Made by a program: the position numbers and the translations under genes. The notes under the pieces were generated by a model. The model ran no database searches. It was not told where the DNA came from and saw only the letters and a program-made list of their open reading frames with translations. Below, one piece after another: positions 9,623-19,301 of a stretch of DNA of 64,000 bases. Each line of letters starts with the position of its first letter. Within the stretch, counting starts at the first letter, position 1. The stretch comes from Methanothermobacter sp. (GTDB lineage: Archaea > Methanobacteriota > Methanobacteria > Methanobacteriales > Methanothermobacteraceae), in assembly GCF_030055425.1 (NCBI RefSeq), contig NZ_JASFYE010000002.1:1-64000 (forward strand). The letters are read 5' to 3'.

Positions 9623-9992
9623 ATGATATCACTCCATCTTCACCCTCTTCTCTCACCTTGCGGAATACCATTTCGACCTCGTCGCCTATCTCTATTGAAT
9701 CAGGGTCGCAGTCAACAATCTGGCTTGTTATCTTAGCACCCTCCTCCAGTTCAACGATGGCCACCACGTAGGGGGCTATATCCTTGAACTCGTCGGTTGG
9801 GGTGTTTATCACGGAGTAACTGTGTATCTTTCCCCTCCCGCTGAACTTCAGGTCCTCAAGCTTACCTTTACGCCTGCATTCAGGGCATATTATTCTGCTA
9901 GGGAAGAAAACATTCCCGCACTGGAGACATTTTGAACCTGTAAGATTGTAGCGCTGGGGTATATGGCGCCATGTCCTAACGGTTTCTGTCAT
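9594..9992 (-). CDS. DUF35 zinc-ribbon/OB-fold protein
   Basis: A 132-residue cytosolic protein: an N-terminal rubredoxin-like zinc ribbon (C22, C25, C36, C39) followed by an OB fold (about 50-115). In archaea, DUF35 proteins hold acyl-CoA between acetoacetyl-CoA thiolase and HMG-CoA synthase in the mevalonate route. Neither partner gene is next to it here, so that role rests on family knowledge only. The start is ATG at 9992, because a strong GGAGGT lies 6 nt upstream; the open frame itself extends to 10025 without a ribosome site. It overlaps cfbA by 29 nt and probably leads the DUF35-cfbA-thiL-radical SAM transcript. Confidence 0.8.
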   Translation of the reverse strand: MTETVRTWRHIPQRYNLTGSKCLQCGNVFFPSRIICPECRRKGKLEDLKFSGRGKIHSYSVINTPTDEFKDIAPYVVAIVELEEGAKITSQIVDCDPDSIEIGDEVEMVFRKVREEGEDGVISYGFKFRPKN

Positions 9993-10096
9993 GATGTGAC
10001 CTCCATAAATGTAATCAGTTTTCATTATCTATCTTGATTCATTATAATTAAATCATATGGTCAGAGGATATTTAAATCCCTTGTGCTTGCATTGGA

Positions 10097-10116
10097 GTAA
10101 TAAAGATTCTTATTAC
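10097..10116. promoter_or_regulatory. Perfect 7+6+7 inverted repeat in divergent promoter region
   Basis: GTAATAA and TTATTAC form 7-base arms around a 6-base centre (AGATTC), flanked by GG and CC that also pair after one mismatch. It lies in the 240-nt gap between the DUF35 gene (minus) and the pilin-like gene (plus). The short loop and A/T arms fit a dimeric regulator site better than a terminator. AT-rich TATA-like stretches occur on both sides (about 10030-10050 and 10195-10225). Confidence 0.4.
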
Positions 10117-10266
10117 CCCCTGAGTTGATCCATGGGATAATCTGGCCTTTTTTCTATTTCTAATGGTTTAGATCGCCATTGAAGCCCCAGAACGTTTAAT
10201 ATTAACTTAATATCATTTCAGTAATATTTTTATGTCGGTAATACTTAATTTTAATCGGGTGATACG

Positions 10267-11169
10267 ATGGATGATGGAGGCTATGTGATGGCAGGTTTCA
10301 GTCTTCTTCTCATGGTGCCGGCCATGATACTCGCCCTGATGATACTCAGCATCGATGATTCAGCAGTGAAAAGGAGCGCTGATAGGTCCCTATCTGAGAG
10401 TATGACAGGGGCCCTGTGGAATATCAGGGACAGCATCCCGGTGATAACAAGGGAAGTACTAAATGAAACTGCACAGGAGGCCATAAACGGTACACTTCCT
10501 CCAGACCTGGATGCCAGGGCCCATGTAAGAGCAGGGGTACAGGGGCGTATTGACAGGTTATGCGCCGTCCACAGAAACATGAATCTAAGCTGCAGGGTGA
10601 ATTCAGTTGAGGGGGCATCCGACGACCCCTTCTGTATTGAGGTTAACTCCACTGTTGATATTAGGGCAGGAAAAATCCACCACACTGAGAACATTTCGGT
10701 AAGGGTACCTGTTGAGGATCTGCCTGATCCCCTGCCCTTCATGGTTCTGGGAAGGTTGCAGCACAATGAAACGTCAATAGAGTATGGCAGGGCCCTCATG
10801 GAATACATTTCTTCAGAGAACAGGGAGGCCTATGAGGGGGCTTCCGGTCCTTTCCTGATAAGAAGGTGCCCCTATGAACCCTACACCACCCATGGATCCG
10901 GCGGTGTCCTCTACGCCTGCCTAATAAATGGATACTACCATGAGAGTCATGATGGGTCCTGCTACCTCTGTAGACTGGAGGGAAAAACCTCCTGTCCCCA
11001 CCTGGGTCTTGAAACCTTCATAATAACCTCAGGAAATTTTGAGGAGGCCCCGGTATCTGTTGACCATGTTCTATTCACGACAGCATACACTGGCGAACCC
11101 CACAACGTATCAGGATTCATCATATACCTTGACGGGGCCCACAGAAAAAAGTACGGTGTTATACAGTGA
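10267..11169 (+). CDS. Exported/membrane-anchored protein with pilin-like N-terminus, function unknown
   Basis: A 300-residue protein. A short charged head (MDDGGYVMAG) is followed by one hydrophobic stretch (about 10-29), resembling archaeal type IV pilin-like or class III signal sequences; the rest is polar, has many N-x-S/T sites (for example NET, NGT, NST, NIS) and eight cysteines after residue 110, including a CYLC..C cluster, so it should lie outside the membrane. No family is recognised. It overlaps the next gene through GTGA, and both share design: N-terminal anchor, cysteine-rich outer part. The pair likely forms one surface complex. ATG follows GGGTGATACG. Confidence 0.6.
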   Translation: MDDGGYVMAGFSLLLMVPAMILALMILSIDDSAVKRSADRSLSESMTGALWNIRDSIPVITREVLNETAQEAINGTLPPDLDARAHVRAGVQGRIDRLCAVHRNMNLSCRVNSVEGASDDPFCIEVNSTVDIRAGKIHHTENISVRVPVEDLPDPLPFMVLGRLQHNETSIEYGRALMEYISSENREAYEGASGPFLIRRCPYEPYTTHGSGGVLYACLINGYYHESHDGSCYLCRLEGKTSCPHLGLETFIITSGNFEEAPVSVDHVLFTTAYTGEPHNVSGFIIYLDGAHRKKYGVIQ

Positions 11170-11957
11170 TATTCTCAACAGATTTTCTGCTCTCCCTCAT
11201 AATCGTGGCCATTATCGTGGGCATATCTGCAGAACTGATGGAGGTGCAGGAGACCCGAATGAATGAAAGATTCAGAGAAACATACACGAGGGATAAAGGT
11301 GCCACGGCAGCGGATGTTCTCATAAATACTCCTGGAGATCCTGTTAACTGGGAAAAACTTCCTGTAAGCACCTGCAGGTATCCTGGACTTGCCGTCCCGG
11401 GGAAAAGAGGGGTCATATCCTATGAAAAAATAATGAAACTTCGCTCAAAACCGGAATTACTTGAAAGGGCATTCAGGGGACTTCATGTGAGGATTGTGCT
11501 AAGTCCCCTCAACGACAGAATAAGCCCCATAATCATTGGGGATGAATTGAAGGGGAATGAAATACATGTATTTAGAAGAACCGTGAACTGCAACTTCCTG
11601 TCTGATTATGTTATCAGGCGAGAGGAATGCCTGTGTCCCTCAGGTCATGGTGAAAACTGGACATGCATGAATTTCCGCGTTAATGACTCACTTGATTACT
11701 ACCTCATATCAGAGGGCTGCAGCGGATCATTCATCCTTGACACGGACTGCAACAGAAGCCATGAAGAGATAAAAATCCGTTCAGGAAGTTTAAAACTGAA
11801 TTTAACAGGGCAGAGTGTGGTATGGATCCATTTACATGGATGTGGAAGGGGGGTAATAATTGCCGGGCTTCCCCGCTCTGGAATGGATTGCCCTCTGAAA
11901 CCTGATTACTTTGAGGTCCAGCCATGCTCCCTCCAGATTCTCATATCCCCATGCTGA
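11166..11957 (+). CDS. Membrane-anchored cysteine-rich protein, partner of upstream gene
   Basis: A 263-residue protein starting at GTG inside the stop of the previous gene (GTGA overlap), so translation is coupled. Residues 5-22 form a hydrophobic helix in the pilin-like position; the rest is predicted outside, with paired cysteines (CNF, CLC, CMNF, CSGS, CNRS, CGRG, CPL, CSL) suited to disulfides, and several N-x-S/T sites. No family recognised. The plain reading is a minor pilin-like or surface subunit that works with its neighbour; archaeal prepilin peptidase and assembly ATPase genes are absent from the window. Confidence 0.55.
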   Translation: MIFSTDFLLSLIIVAIIVGISAELMEVQETRMNERFRETYTRDKGATAADVLINTPGDPVNWEKLPVSTCRYPGLAVPGKRGVISYEKIMKLRSKPELLERAFRGLHVRIVLSPLNDRISPIIIGDELKGNEIHVFRRTVNCNFLSDYVIRREECLCPSGHGENWTCMNFRVNDSLDYYLISEGCSGSFILDTDCNRSHEEIKIRSGSLKLNLTGQSVVWIHLHGCGRGVIIAGLPRSGMDCPLKPDYFEVQPCSLQILISPC

Positions 11958-12005
11958 CCCAGAGCCCACCACCATAATTACATGGTTCTGAGGTCTAATG
12001 GTGAT

Positions 12006-13337
12006 TCAGAGTCCCATAACTGCTATTATGGCTATTACAAGACACGTGTTTGCCACGGAGTCGGTCATGCTGGTCGACAGTGGGATAACTATGTTGTCAG
12101 GGTCCAGTTCAAGTCTGTAGGATGCTGAGCTCAGATAAAAGCCCACCAGTAGAAGGAACGGGGTCAGGAGGTACCCTGCAAGTGAACTTATAAGAAGCAT
12201 CCTCTCAAGTCCAAGGGACCCTATACCAAGGGAAACACTCACAAAATGGGCTAGAAGCCCGATTGTTGGATATATGATCAGTGACAGTATGGATATTATT
12301 CCAAAGTTTCTGAGGGCCTCCCCATGGGGTCTGAGGGTTGCGGGGACTATACCTGAGTGGAGCCCGGAGGAAAGCCTTGCTCCGAGTATGCTCACAAGGC
12401 CTCCGCTTTCACCTGAAAACAGCGGCACCAGTGCGAGTATTGCAGGGTTGTCAAGTATAAATGACAGTTTACTGTTTAGGACTATACCCGCAGTGGTTCC
12501 CAGGGCTGAGCAGAGAAGAAGTACGGGCACGCTCTGTCTTATTATCCTTCTGAGGTTATATCTGCCCTTAATTCCCATTGCAAGACCCATAATACCCATC
12601 AGAATAAACAGGAAAAAGAGCACCCATTCAAAAATGCCGTTCCTTACAGTTTCAAGGATGGCAAGTGCCGCGAATATTGATGGGAGGGTGAAAAGGTCGC
12701 CTGAAGCTGCTATGAGGGGTGTTGTGATGTTATCAGGGTCCCAGCCGTTCTCATAGCTCTTGAGGGATATGAGGACTGTTGCCGGGAGAAGAACGGCACC
12801 TGATATTATTCCGCCGGCCACAGAGATAACAATGAAATCCATTATTCCCATACTTCGAAATCCGAAGATATGGCAGAATATCCAGGCCATGAATCCAAGG
12901 AAAATTGACATGACCACGGTCAGTATTATGGTCGCCTCAATGTTCTCTGTAAGGACATCTGATTTTCGAAGTTCCGGTGAAAGGGTACCTATATGCAGAC
13001 CTGAACCTAGGCGTGAGCCCAGGGCCCCGAAGATATTACCCCTCATGCCTATGGCGCCGGGTATCAGTACAAGGAGCCCGGGATATGACTCCAGTAGGGG
13101 AGACATCTTACCCAGAAATATACCTGCAACAAGGTCCCCCAGGGCACATATGAAGAGTGCGACGAAGCTTTCCCCTATAACCCTTTTAGAACCCCTGAAA
13201 AAGCTTCCAAAACTCTTGAATAGGTTAAAAGCCCTTACCCATCCCCTTGAGGCCGCTATGGATAAATTCACGGTAAATGTTAGCAGGGACTGAAGTATGA
13301 GCCGAGTCGTCCTCAGTAATCTTCCTGTTATCCTCAT
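12006..13337 (-). CDS. MgtE-type divalent cation transporter (two MgtE membrane domains)
   Basis: A 443-residue membrane protein consisting of two homologous MgtE/SLC41 channel halves without the cytoplasmic N and CBS domains of bacterial MgtE. Half 1 (about 55-225) carries [25 protein letters not shown] and [11 protein letters not shown]; half 2 (about 260-440) carries [18 protein letters not shown] and [10 protein letters not shown]. The PDN motif in each half is a hallmark of the family. Likely cargo is Mg2+ or another divalent ion. ATG at 13337 is chosen because AGGTGAG lies 4 nt before it; a GTG nine bases upstream lacks a ribosome site. The neighbouring PhoU/TrkA-C gene probably supplies the missing regulatory domain. 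Confidence 0.85.
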   Translation of the reverse strand: MRITGRLLRTTRLILQSLLTFTVNLSIAASRGWVRAFNLFKSFGSFFRGSKRVIGESFVALFICALGDLVAGIFLGKMSPLLESYPGLLVLIPGAIGMRGNIFGALGSRLGSGLHIGTLSPELRKSDVLTENIEATIILTVVMSIFLGFMAWIFCHIFGFRSMGIMDFIVISVAGGIISGAVLLPATVLISLKSYENGWDPDNITTPLIAASGDLFTLPSIFAALAILETVRNGIFEWVLFFLFILMGIMGLAMGIKGRYNLRRIIRQSVPVLLLCSALGTTAGIVLNSKLSFILDNPAILALVPLFSGESGGLVSILGARLSSGLHSGIVPATLRPHGEALRNFGIISILSLIIYPTIGLLAHFVSVSLGIGSLGLERMLLISSLAGYLLTPFLLLVGFYLSSASYRLELDPDNIVIPLSTSMTDSVANTCLVIAIIAVMGL

Positions 13338-13373
13338 TGACCTCACCTGCTAACATTTACATCATCTCTGGGA

Positions 13374-13970
13374 CTATTCTATGCTGCACCCTATATCCTC
13401 AAGGGTCATCTCACCCTTTGCAAGTGCGAATAAGAGTTCTGAACCTGCTTCGTTTCCCTTGGCGATGAGGGTATCGTTCTCTGCAAGTACCGTGTTCCTG
13501 TCAGGTCCATAAATCCAGGATTCTCCTCTTCTGATGGCTATAATCCTCATGCCTGTTCTGGTTGCAAGTAAAAGGTCTCCCAGTGATTTTCCTGCCAGCT
13601 CTGATCCCTCATCAATTGTCACCCTGACTATTATCTCATCGGACTCCTCCATGACCATCTTGAAGACAGGGTGTGGTTTGATGCCCTTCAGCACCAGATC
13701 AGCGATATCCTTGGCGGAGTTCGCAATGCTTTCAGCTGCCTCACCCACCTCTAGGAGGGCTGTCAGTTTTTCGGCGTCCTCAACAGATCTTGCAGCAAGA
13801 AGTGACTCCTTTTTTATCTCATAGTTAAGCCTGTTAACCTTGTTTTCAAGTTTTATGACCTCCTCTGCAGCGTCCCTGCTGTTAAACAGGAGGGCAGAGT
13901 ATGCAAGATCCACCATCAACTCCGAGAGGTTCTTCATTTCGATGAGAATATCCTTAACACTTTTGGACAA
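13374..13970 (-). CDS. PhoU/TrkA-C domain regulatory partner of the MgtE transporter
   Basis: A 198-residue cytosolic protein. Residues 1-95 are helical and PhoU-like (repeated E/K-rich helices with DLAYSALLF and [16 protein letters not shown]); 108-190 form a TrkA-C (RCK-C) domain ([36 protein letters not shown]). TrkA-C domains bind small ligands and gate ion channels. It is directly upstream of the MgtE-type gene on the same strand with a 36-nt gap, so it likely gates that transporter. This pairing of PhoU and TrkA-C modules next to a CBS-less SLC41-like transporter recurs in archaea. Confidence 0.8.
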   Translation of the reverse strand: MSKSVKDILIEMKNLSELMVDLAYSALLFNSRDAAEEVIKLENKVNRLNYEIKKESLLAARSVEDAEKLTALLEVGEAAESIANSAKDIADLVLKGIKPHPVFKMVMEESDEIIVRVTIDEGSELAGKSLGDLLLATRTGMRIIAIRRGESWIYGPDRNTVLAENDTLIAKGNEAGSELLFALAKGEMTLEDIGCSIE

Positions 13971-14041
13971 CTTTCATCCTCCTGGGCTGCTGAAATGATA
14001 TTGGGTGATTTAAAATAAATATCTTGCTGCGGTGAAATCAG

Positions 14042-15115
14042 TTATTTACTGGAGTCCCCTCCTGAAGCCATGAGGCACTCCCTTCGAAGCTTGAGAAGTT
14101 CCTTCTTCCTATCGGTTAGATCATCTGGTTCTGAAATCAGCCGCCTGAGGCCCCTCCTGACGCACTCAACAGCCTCATCGGTGTGTATCCATTTGCAGTC
14201 CTGGCAGCTCCATACGCCCTTATCCCGTATCCAGTAGCCCCCTGTGGACCCCTCACCGCATGGATAGAATGGGCAGTAACAGAATGCACAGTTCTGACCC
14301 TCAAAGTGGCAGGGGTAAAATTCACATTTCTCATCAGGGCCTGAATCTTTGCCATAAGGATTCTCCTCATAGAACTTCCTTGCAAGTTCATGGAGTGGGG
14401 CCTCAACCGCGTATCCGCGGGGTGTGATCATGTATCCATCCCTTGTGTAGGTTGTAACGTTGCCGACTATGATGATGGTGGACATGTCCACAAGGGATTC
14501 ATCCAGGTCTCCAAGAGCCACAATACTCACCTGTGGACTTCCATTTTCGGTCCTCACCACACCCACCGGAGTTTCTGGTTCAAGTTCAGATCTTAGTATT
14601 TCAAGCGCCTCCCTGAAGGGTTTCTTCCTCCTCTTTCCCAGGGGGTTGTAGAGGGCTATTACAAGTCCGGCCCCTGCAGCTGCCCTGATCTTTCTTCTTA
14701 TCTCGGATAGGGGTGTAAGGATGTCGCTTAGACTTATAACCGCAAAGTCATGGAGGGGTGCCCCCAGGTGAGATGCTGCATAGTTGACCGCGGTAACGCC
14801 AGGTATAACCTCAAATTCAACCCCAGAATACTTATCAAATATCTGGAAGAAGACATTGGCCATCCCATAGACACCGGGGTCTCCTGAACTCACCAGTGCG
14901 ACGTTGAAACCTTCAAGGTGTTTCTCGATGGCCTTTTCCACCCTCTCAATTTCAGATCCCATTCCGCTTTTTATTATCTCCTTGCCCTCAAGGAGGTCCT
15001 CTATCTGTTTTATGTACCTTGCATATCCTATGACGACATCGGATTCTTCAAGAGCCCGGAGGGCCCTCACTGTTATATCATCCCTTGTGGGTCCAAGTCC
15101 TATTATCCTTATCAT
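14042..15115 (-). CDS. cbiH: Precorrin-3B/cobalt-factor III C17-methyltransferase with cysteine-rich tail
   Basis: A 357-residue enzyme (also named CobJ). Residues 1-240 are a tetrapyrrole SAM methyltransferase: IRIIGLGP at the start, [11 protein letters not shown] (76-86), [22 protein letters not shown] and [16 protein letters not shown]. It methylates C17 with ring contraction in the anaerobic cobamide pathway. Residues 265-325 form a tail with eight cysteines ([20 protein letters not shown] spacing, then CQDC), suggesting a metal or Fe-S site; longer CbiH forms with Fe-S clusters are known in bacteria. ATG at 15115 has AAGGTG six nt upstream, so the longer frame to 15157 was not used. Other cobamide genes are at 18312-20194. 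Confidence 0.85.
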   Translation of the reverse strand: MIRIIGLGPTRDDITVRALRALEESDVVIGYARYIKQIEDLLEGKEIIKSGMGSEIERVEKAIEKHLEGFNVALVSSGDPGVYGMANVFFQIFDKYSGVEFEVIPGVTAVNYAASHLGAPLHDFAVISLSDILTPLSEIRRKIRAAAGAGLVIALYNPLGKRRKKPFREALEILRSELEPETPVGVVRTENGSPQVSIVALGDLDESLVDMSTIIIVGNVTTYTRDGYMITPRGYAVEAPLHELARKFYEENPYGKDSGPDEKCEFYPCHFEGQNCAFCYCPFYPCGEGSTGGYWIRDKGVWSCQDCKWIHTDEAVECVRRGLRRLISEPDDLTDRKKELLKLRRECLMASGGDSSK

Positions 15116-15203
15116 GAAAACACCTTCAGTGGATCGGGGGCTTAGATGTGAAGCCACTGCAGCGGATTTCCAAACTGTATGAATTTACCCTCCCAATTGA
15201 TAC

Positions 15204-15701
15204 TCAGTAAATCCTGGTTACTGAAATGATTCTAAGGGTCCTGACATCGACCCATACCCCTGATGACCTGGTTTCGGCCCTTGCAGCCGCAGTTACAGTG
15301 AACTGCTCGGTTGGCCTTATGACTATCTGACCGCTTCCTGTCTGGTTTTCACGGTAACCGGTCGCTGTTATGTTGATATTTATGTTCTCAAGTGATGTGT
15401 CCTCTGTTGTTGTCGCATTGAGGGAGCGGATGTTTATTCCATCAAGGCCCGTGCGGGATTTAAGGGCATCTGCAACATCTGCATTGTTTATTATCCGGAT
15501 CTCTTCAGGCCCTCCAGTGATTGTGGAGGTTATATTCTTACCTGAATCCAAAAATGAGGACACTGTGTCTATCTGCATTTCAATAAGTTTTTCCACATCC
15601 GGTGGTTTGGACGTTACAAGTGTGTATGAACTTATGAGCCCCGCCTCGAAGAAGGCCAGGAATATTATGAGGAACATGAATAATTTAATGATCCTTGGCA
15701 A
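15204..15701 (-). CDS. Membrane-anchored protein of unknown function
   Basis: A 165-residue protein with a signal-anchor at residues 5-26 and an outer part rich in beta strands, threonine and asparagine, with several N-x-S/T sites. The rest shows no cysteine or catalytic motif and no family I recognise. It may be a small lineage-specific envelope protein. It stands between cbiH and the divergently transcribed DP1 gene, from which it is separated by about 130 nt of promoter-like AT-rich DNA. The ribosome site is AAGGTGATGC just before the ATG. Confidence 0.6.
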   Translation of the reverse strand: MPRIIKLFMFLIIFLAFFEAGLISSYTLVTSKPPDVEKLIEMQIDTVSSFLDSGKNITSTITGGPEEIRIINNADVADALKSRTGLDGINIRSLNATTTEDTSLENININITATGYRENQTGSGQIVIRPTEQFTVTAAARAETRSSGVWVDVRTLRIISVTRIY

Positions 15702-15835
15702 TGCATCACCTTTTTTCTGTGAATGGACCCAAAGGGTAAACTACCATTTCGATAAAGAATATATGAACTCAATGAAATATTTAACCGTGAACCCATTTTA
15801 AAGATTTCTGAATTCCCCTAACCAGTTCATGCAGT

Positions 15836-17308
15836 ATGATTGAAATGAATGAAATAATAGGAAAATTTGCAAGGGAAGGAATTTTAATAGAGGATAACGC
15901 ATATTTCAGGCTAAAAGAAATGGATGATCCTGCAACAGCCTCCTCAGAGATTATAGTTAAGATAAAGAAGAATGGTGGAGGTAAATTCACTCTTCTGACC
16001 TCTGAGATGCTTGATGACCTCTTTGAGGCGACTGAGGAAATAGATAACCCCATGGAAATAAAGGCGAGGGGTCCAATCAATGTTCCAGGGCCAAGGGAAT
16101 TTGACTTCAGGGTCATCACAGACACCAGTAAGAGATCATACACCAGTGGAGAGATAGGTGACATGATCTCCTACTTCAACAGCAGATTCAGCTGCCTTAG
16201 GGATCTTCTCAAAAGACGCCCTGAACTTAAGAGCCATGTACCCATTGCGGATCTTCGCGGCGGGGACGACGCTGTGAGCATCATAGGGATCATCAATGAG
16301 ATACGAACCACAAAGAACAACCACAGAATGCTTGAACTGGAGGATGAAACAGGGGAAATAACAGTGGTTGTGCACAATGAAAACCATAAACTGTTTGAAA
16401 AGTCTGAGAAGCTCGTGAGGGATGAGGTCATAGGTGTTCAGGGCGCGAAAAAGGGGAGGTTTGTGGTGGCCTCTGAGATCTTCCATCCGGGTGTCCCCCG
16501 AATACAGGAGAAGGAAATGGACTTTTCAGTTGCCTTCATATCTGATGTCCACATAGGAAGTCAGACATTCCTTGAAGATGCATTCACCAGGTTCATTAAA
16601 TGGATAAACGGGGACTTTGGAACGGAGGACCATATGAATATCGCTGCTGACATTAAGTACCTGGTGGTTGCAGGTGACATCGTTGATGGTATCGGGATAT
16701 ACCCTGGACAGGAAAAGGAACTCATTATAAAAGATATTCATGAGCAGTATGAGGAGGCTGCAAGGCTTTTTGGAGATATAAGGGATGACATAAAGATTGT
16801 GATGATCCCTGGAAACCACGATGCATCAAGGATCGCTGAGCCCCAGCCTGCAATACCCGAGGAATATGCGAAGCCACTTTACAGCCTCAAAAATGTTGAA
16901 TTTTTGAGTAACCCGTCCATGGTGAGTCTTGACGGTGTAAAAACCCTCATATATCATGGCAGAAGCTTCGACGACATGGCCATGAGCGTGAACGGGCTTT
17001 CCCATGAAAGATCAGATCTCATAATGGAGGAACTCCTTGAGAAGAGACACCTTGCACCCATATACGGTGAGAGGACACCCCTTGCATCTGAGATAGAGGA
17101 CCACCTTGTGATTGATGATGTCCCCCATGTCCTTCATACCGGACATGTACATATAAACGCATACAAAAAATACAAGGGTATTCACCTTATAAATTCAGGC
17201 ACATTCCAGTCACAGACGGAGTTTCAGAAGATATACAACATTGTCCCAACATGTGGTCAGGTCCCGGTGCTCAACAGGGGGGTTATGAAGCTTCTGGAGT
17301 TCAATTAG
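15836..17308 (+). CDS. polB: DNA polymerase D small subunit DP1 (exonuclease subunit)
   Basis: A 490-residue subunit of the euryarchaeal replicative polymerase PolD; it has 3'-5' proofreading exonuclease activity and binds the DP2 polymerase subunit, which is not in this window. An OB fold lies at about 150-225. The calcineurin-like phosphoesterase domain carries all five motifs: SDVHIGS (about 235), GDIVDG (about 280), GNHDASR (about 326), YHGRSFDD (about 373) and TGHVH (about 436), so the nuclease should be active. N-terminal residues 1-140 match the DP2-binding region in length. Start ATG 15836 has only a weak ribosome site. Its 3' end lies 17 nt before the aldolase start. Confidence 0.93.
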   Translation: MIEMNEIIGKFAREGILIEDNAYFRLKEMDDPATASSEIIVKIKKNGGGKFTLLTSEMLDDLFEATEEIDNPMEIKARGPINVPGPREFDFRVITDTSKRSYTSGEIGDMISYFNSRFSCLRDLLKRRPELKSHVPIADLRGGDDAVSIIGIINEIRTTKNNHRMLELEDETGEITVVVHNENHKLFEKSEKLVRDEVIGVQGAKKGRFVVASEIFHPGVPRIQEKEMDFSVAFISDVHIGSQTFLEDAFTRFIKWINGDFGTEDHMNIAADIKYLVVAGDIVDGIGIYPGQEKELIIKDIHEQYEEAARLFGDIRDDIKIVMIPGNHDASRIAEPQPAIPEEYAKPLYSLKNVEFLSNPSMVSLDGVKTLIYHGRSFDDMAMSVNGLSHERSDLIMEELLEKRHLAPIYGERTPLASEIEDHLVIDDVPHVLHTGHVHINAYKKYKGIHLINSGTFQSQTEFQKIYNIVPTCGQVPVLNRGVMKLLEFN

Positions 17309-17325
17309 TCAAAGCAGGTGATTAC

Positions 17326-17889
17326 TTGAATCCATTGAGGGATGTTGTTGATGTTTCGGTCCACCTCTACAGGAGGGGCCTTGTATCTGGAATTGGAGGG
17401 AACGTGAGTGCAAGGGTGGATGATAGGGTTTTCATAACACCCACAATGGTCCCCCTTGACCAGGTGACGCTTAAGAATGTTGCAATGGTTGACCTTGAAG
17501 GGAATGTCTTGCGTGGGGAAGGCCCATCCTCGGAGCTGGAACTCCATCTTGAGGTCTACAGGAGGAGGCCTGATGTCAATGGTGTGGTGCACACCCACTC
17601 ACCATATGCCAGGGCATTTTCAGTTGCCGGGATTGAGATTGAGAAAATGGAGGGCTTCAGGGGACTGGGGCATGGGAAGATCCCTGTGGTACCATATTAT
17701 CCCCCTGGAAGCAGAGAACTTGCAGCTGCCTGTGCAGATAGTATGGTGAATGAAAATGCGACCGTCCTTGAAAACCATGGTGTGGTATGTGCAGGTGAAA
17801 CTGTTAAGGAAGCCCTCCTGCTTGCAGAGTTCATTGAGGAGCTGGCAAAAACCCGGTTCATCGCTGAGGTCCTGAAATTCATGAAATAG
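17326..17889 (+). CDS. fucA: L-fuculose-1-phosphate aldolase-type class II aldolase
   Basis: A 187-residue zinc aldolase of the AraD/FucA family. Zinc ligands H89, H91 (VHTHSPYA) and H151 (ENHGV) and the catalytic E70 (SSELELHL) fall almost exactly at the E. coli FucA positions. In methanogens a homologue is thought to make lactaldehyde, a precursor of the lactyl part of coenzyme F420. The start TTG at 17326 is preferred, because GGTGAT sits 3 nt upstream and the length then matches archaeal homologues; the longer frame would overlap DP1 by 58 nt. Co-transcription with DP1 is likely. Confidence 0.85.
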   Translation: MNPLRDVVDVSVHLYRRGLVSGIGGNVSARVDDRVFITPTMVPLDQVTLKNVAMVDLEGNVLRGEGPSSELELHLEVYRRRPDVNGVVHTHSPYARAFSVAGIEIEKMEGFRGLGHGKIPVVPYYPPGSRELAAACADSMVNENATVLENHGVVCAGETVKEALLLAEFIEELAKTRFIAEVLKFMK

Positions 17890-17904
17890 TTAAATTAACT
17901 GTTT

Positions 17905-17979
17905 AAATAGGATATAAAAAACAGAGATTTATTCAGTAGAAACACTTTAAATCAGACAAAATAGGATATAAAAAACAGA
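17905..17979. repeat. Two exact 21-base direct repeats between convergent genes
   Basis: The 21-mer starting AAATAGGATATAAAAAACAG occurs at 17905-17925 and again at 17959-17979, an offset of 54. Read on the minus strand each copy carries a run of six T, so each could end transcripts from the minus strand; read on the plus strand each resembles a TATA element. They fill the gap between fucA and the convergent UPF0147 gene. Confidence 0.6.
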
Positions 17980-17982
17980 AAG

Positions 17983-18237
17983 TTATTCCCTTATGGATTC
18001 AAGTTCACTGAGTATTTCCCATACCAGTGTCCTTGCATGTATCGGGATGTTGGGGTCGTTGCTTATCTCATCCAGAATTGATATGACCGTGCTGGCCCTC
18101 ACGGTGCTGTCCTCATCCGGGTTGTTGAGAATCTCCTTTGATTCCTCGGCAGCCCTTCTGATGTTCCTTGGAACACTATTATCTTCCATAATGTGTTTTA
18201 AAATTTCAGAAACGCGATCAAATGTTTCGTTACTCAT
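17983..18237 (-). CDS. UPF0147 family small helical protein
   Basis: An 84-residue all-helical acidic protein conserved in euryarchaea as UPF0147. Marks are [21 protein letters not shown], the [22 protein letters not shown] segment and a C-terminal [12 protein letters not shown]. Its function is not known; small size and charge fit an adaptor. The start is the ATG at 18237, which has GGAGGA 6 nt upstream; the frame open to 18291 lacks a ribosome site. It lies apart from the cobamide genes that follow on the same strand but ends 54 nt downstream of nothing else. Confidence 0.8.
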   Translation of the reverse strand: MSNETFDRVSEILKHIMEDNSVPRNIRRAAEESKEILNNPDEDSTVRASTVISILDEISNDPNIPIHARTLVWEILSELESIRE

Positions 18238-18311
18238 GTTGGGTCCTCCCTGCTGAATTCCTGAAGAATGCAGAATGATGTTTATATTCAATCTGGTTTA
18301 TATCATTTGGG

Positions 18312-19301
18312 TTAAAAAGTTTTTGGTGTCCCTGAAACCGCCACTGCAACCGCAACTCCTGATGATTTTGTTTTTCTTATAACGAGTTTTGATCCGGTTC
18401 CTGCACTTTTAAGAGCCGCGGCTTCACATACACTTCCAACACCAAATTTTTCGTTGACAAAATCTGAAAATGAGTGCGTATCCTGTGATCTGAGCTCCTT
18501 GAGGGGTATGATTTCCAGGGGGACCCCCAGATCCTCTGCTGCATCAATTATCCCCCTTTCATCTTTCTTCATGTAACCTGTTGCCAGTGCATCGATCCTC
18601 TCGGGGGGTAGCTTCAAGAGACCAAGTGCTTCCACAATTGCACCGGTTACCCTGGCGGATTCAACTCCCCTCCTTGTCCCTATACCCACTGAAACCTTGA
18701 GGGGAGCCAGTTTCATGACCTCAGAGTTACAGTGGGCCCTTACAATCTCATCTCCATCCCTCAGGTACCTGTAGGTTCTGGACAGTTCACCATCAATTAG
18801 GGGTTCCAGGTTCCTTGATGAGTGCAGTTCCACAGTGTGCCCATTCACAATTGAGGAATTGAAGTGCTTCACGAGGTGCCTGTCAAGTATCACATAAAAG
18901 TATCTTGCTGCGAAGCTGTCAATTCCCACAAGACCATTAACATCAGTTGATGTTGTTATAATGGGGTTTGCGTTGATTATGTCTGCAATTTTGACTGCAA
19001 AATCGTTTGCACCTCCTGCATGTCCCGAAAGGAGACTTATGACATTCTGCCCCATTTCATCAACAACAATAACTCCTGGATCAGAGAATTTGTTTTTAAG
19101 GAGCGGGGCGATCTTTCTCACCATTATACCTGCTGCCATTATACCGATTATCATGTCGCTTCTGGAAAACACCTCCCTGAAGTCTATATCCCTGTGGATT
19201 ATTTCAACTGAAAGAATTGTGGGATCATCCTTAAGACCTGTCTTCAGGCTCTCACCAAGTTTCCTGCCATTTTCTGTGAGTGTCAGTATACTCACTCTCA
19301 T
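18312..19301 (-). CDS. cbiG: Cobalt-precorrin-5A hydrolase
   Basis: A 329-residue enzyme that opens the delta-lactone of cobalt-precorrin-5A, releasing acetaldehyde, in anaerobic cobamide synthesis. The N-terminal part has GIMAAGIMVRKIAP and LLSGHAGGANDFA; the C-terminal part has VGIGTRRGV and ALATGYMKKDERGI, matching the two CbiG domains in order. Length is typical. It overlaps the cbiB gene upstream by 4 nt (ATGA), so the two are co-translated. Corrinoids are needed for the Mtr methyltransferase complex in this kind of cell. Confidence 0.92.
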   Translation of the reverse strand: MRVSILTLTENGRKLGESLKTGLKDDPTILSVEIIHRDIDFREVFSRSDMIIGIMAAGIMVRKIAPLLKNKFSDPGVIVVDEMGQNVISLLSGHAGGANDFAVKIADIINANPIITTSTDVNGLVGIDSFAARYFYVILDRHLVKHFNSSIVNGHTVELHSSRNLEPLIDGELSRTYRYLRDGDEIVRAHCNSEVMKLAPLKVSVGIGTRRGVESARVTGAIVEALGLLKLPPERIDALATGYMKKDERGIIDAAEDLGVPLEIIPLKELRSQDTHSFSDFVNEKFGVGSVCEAAALKSAGTGSKLVIRKTKSSGVAVAVAVSGTPKTF

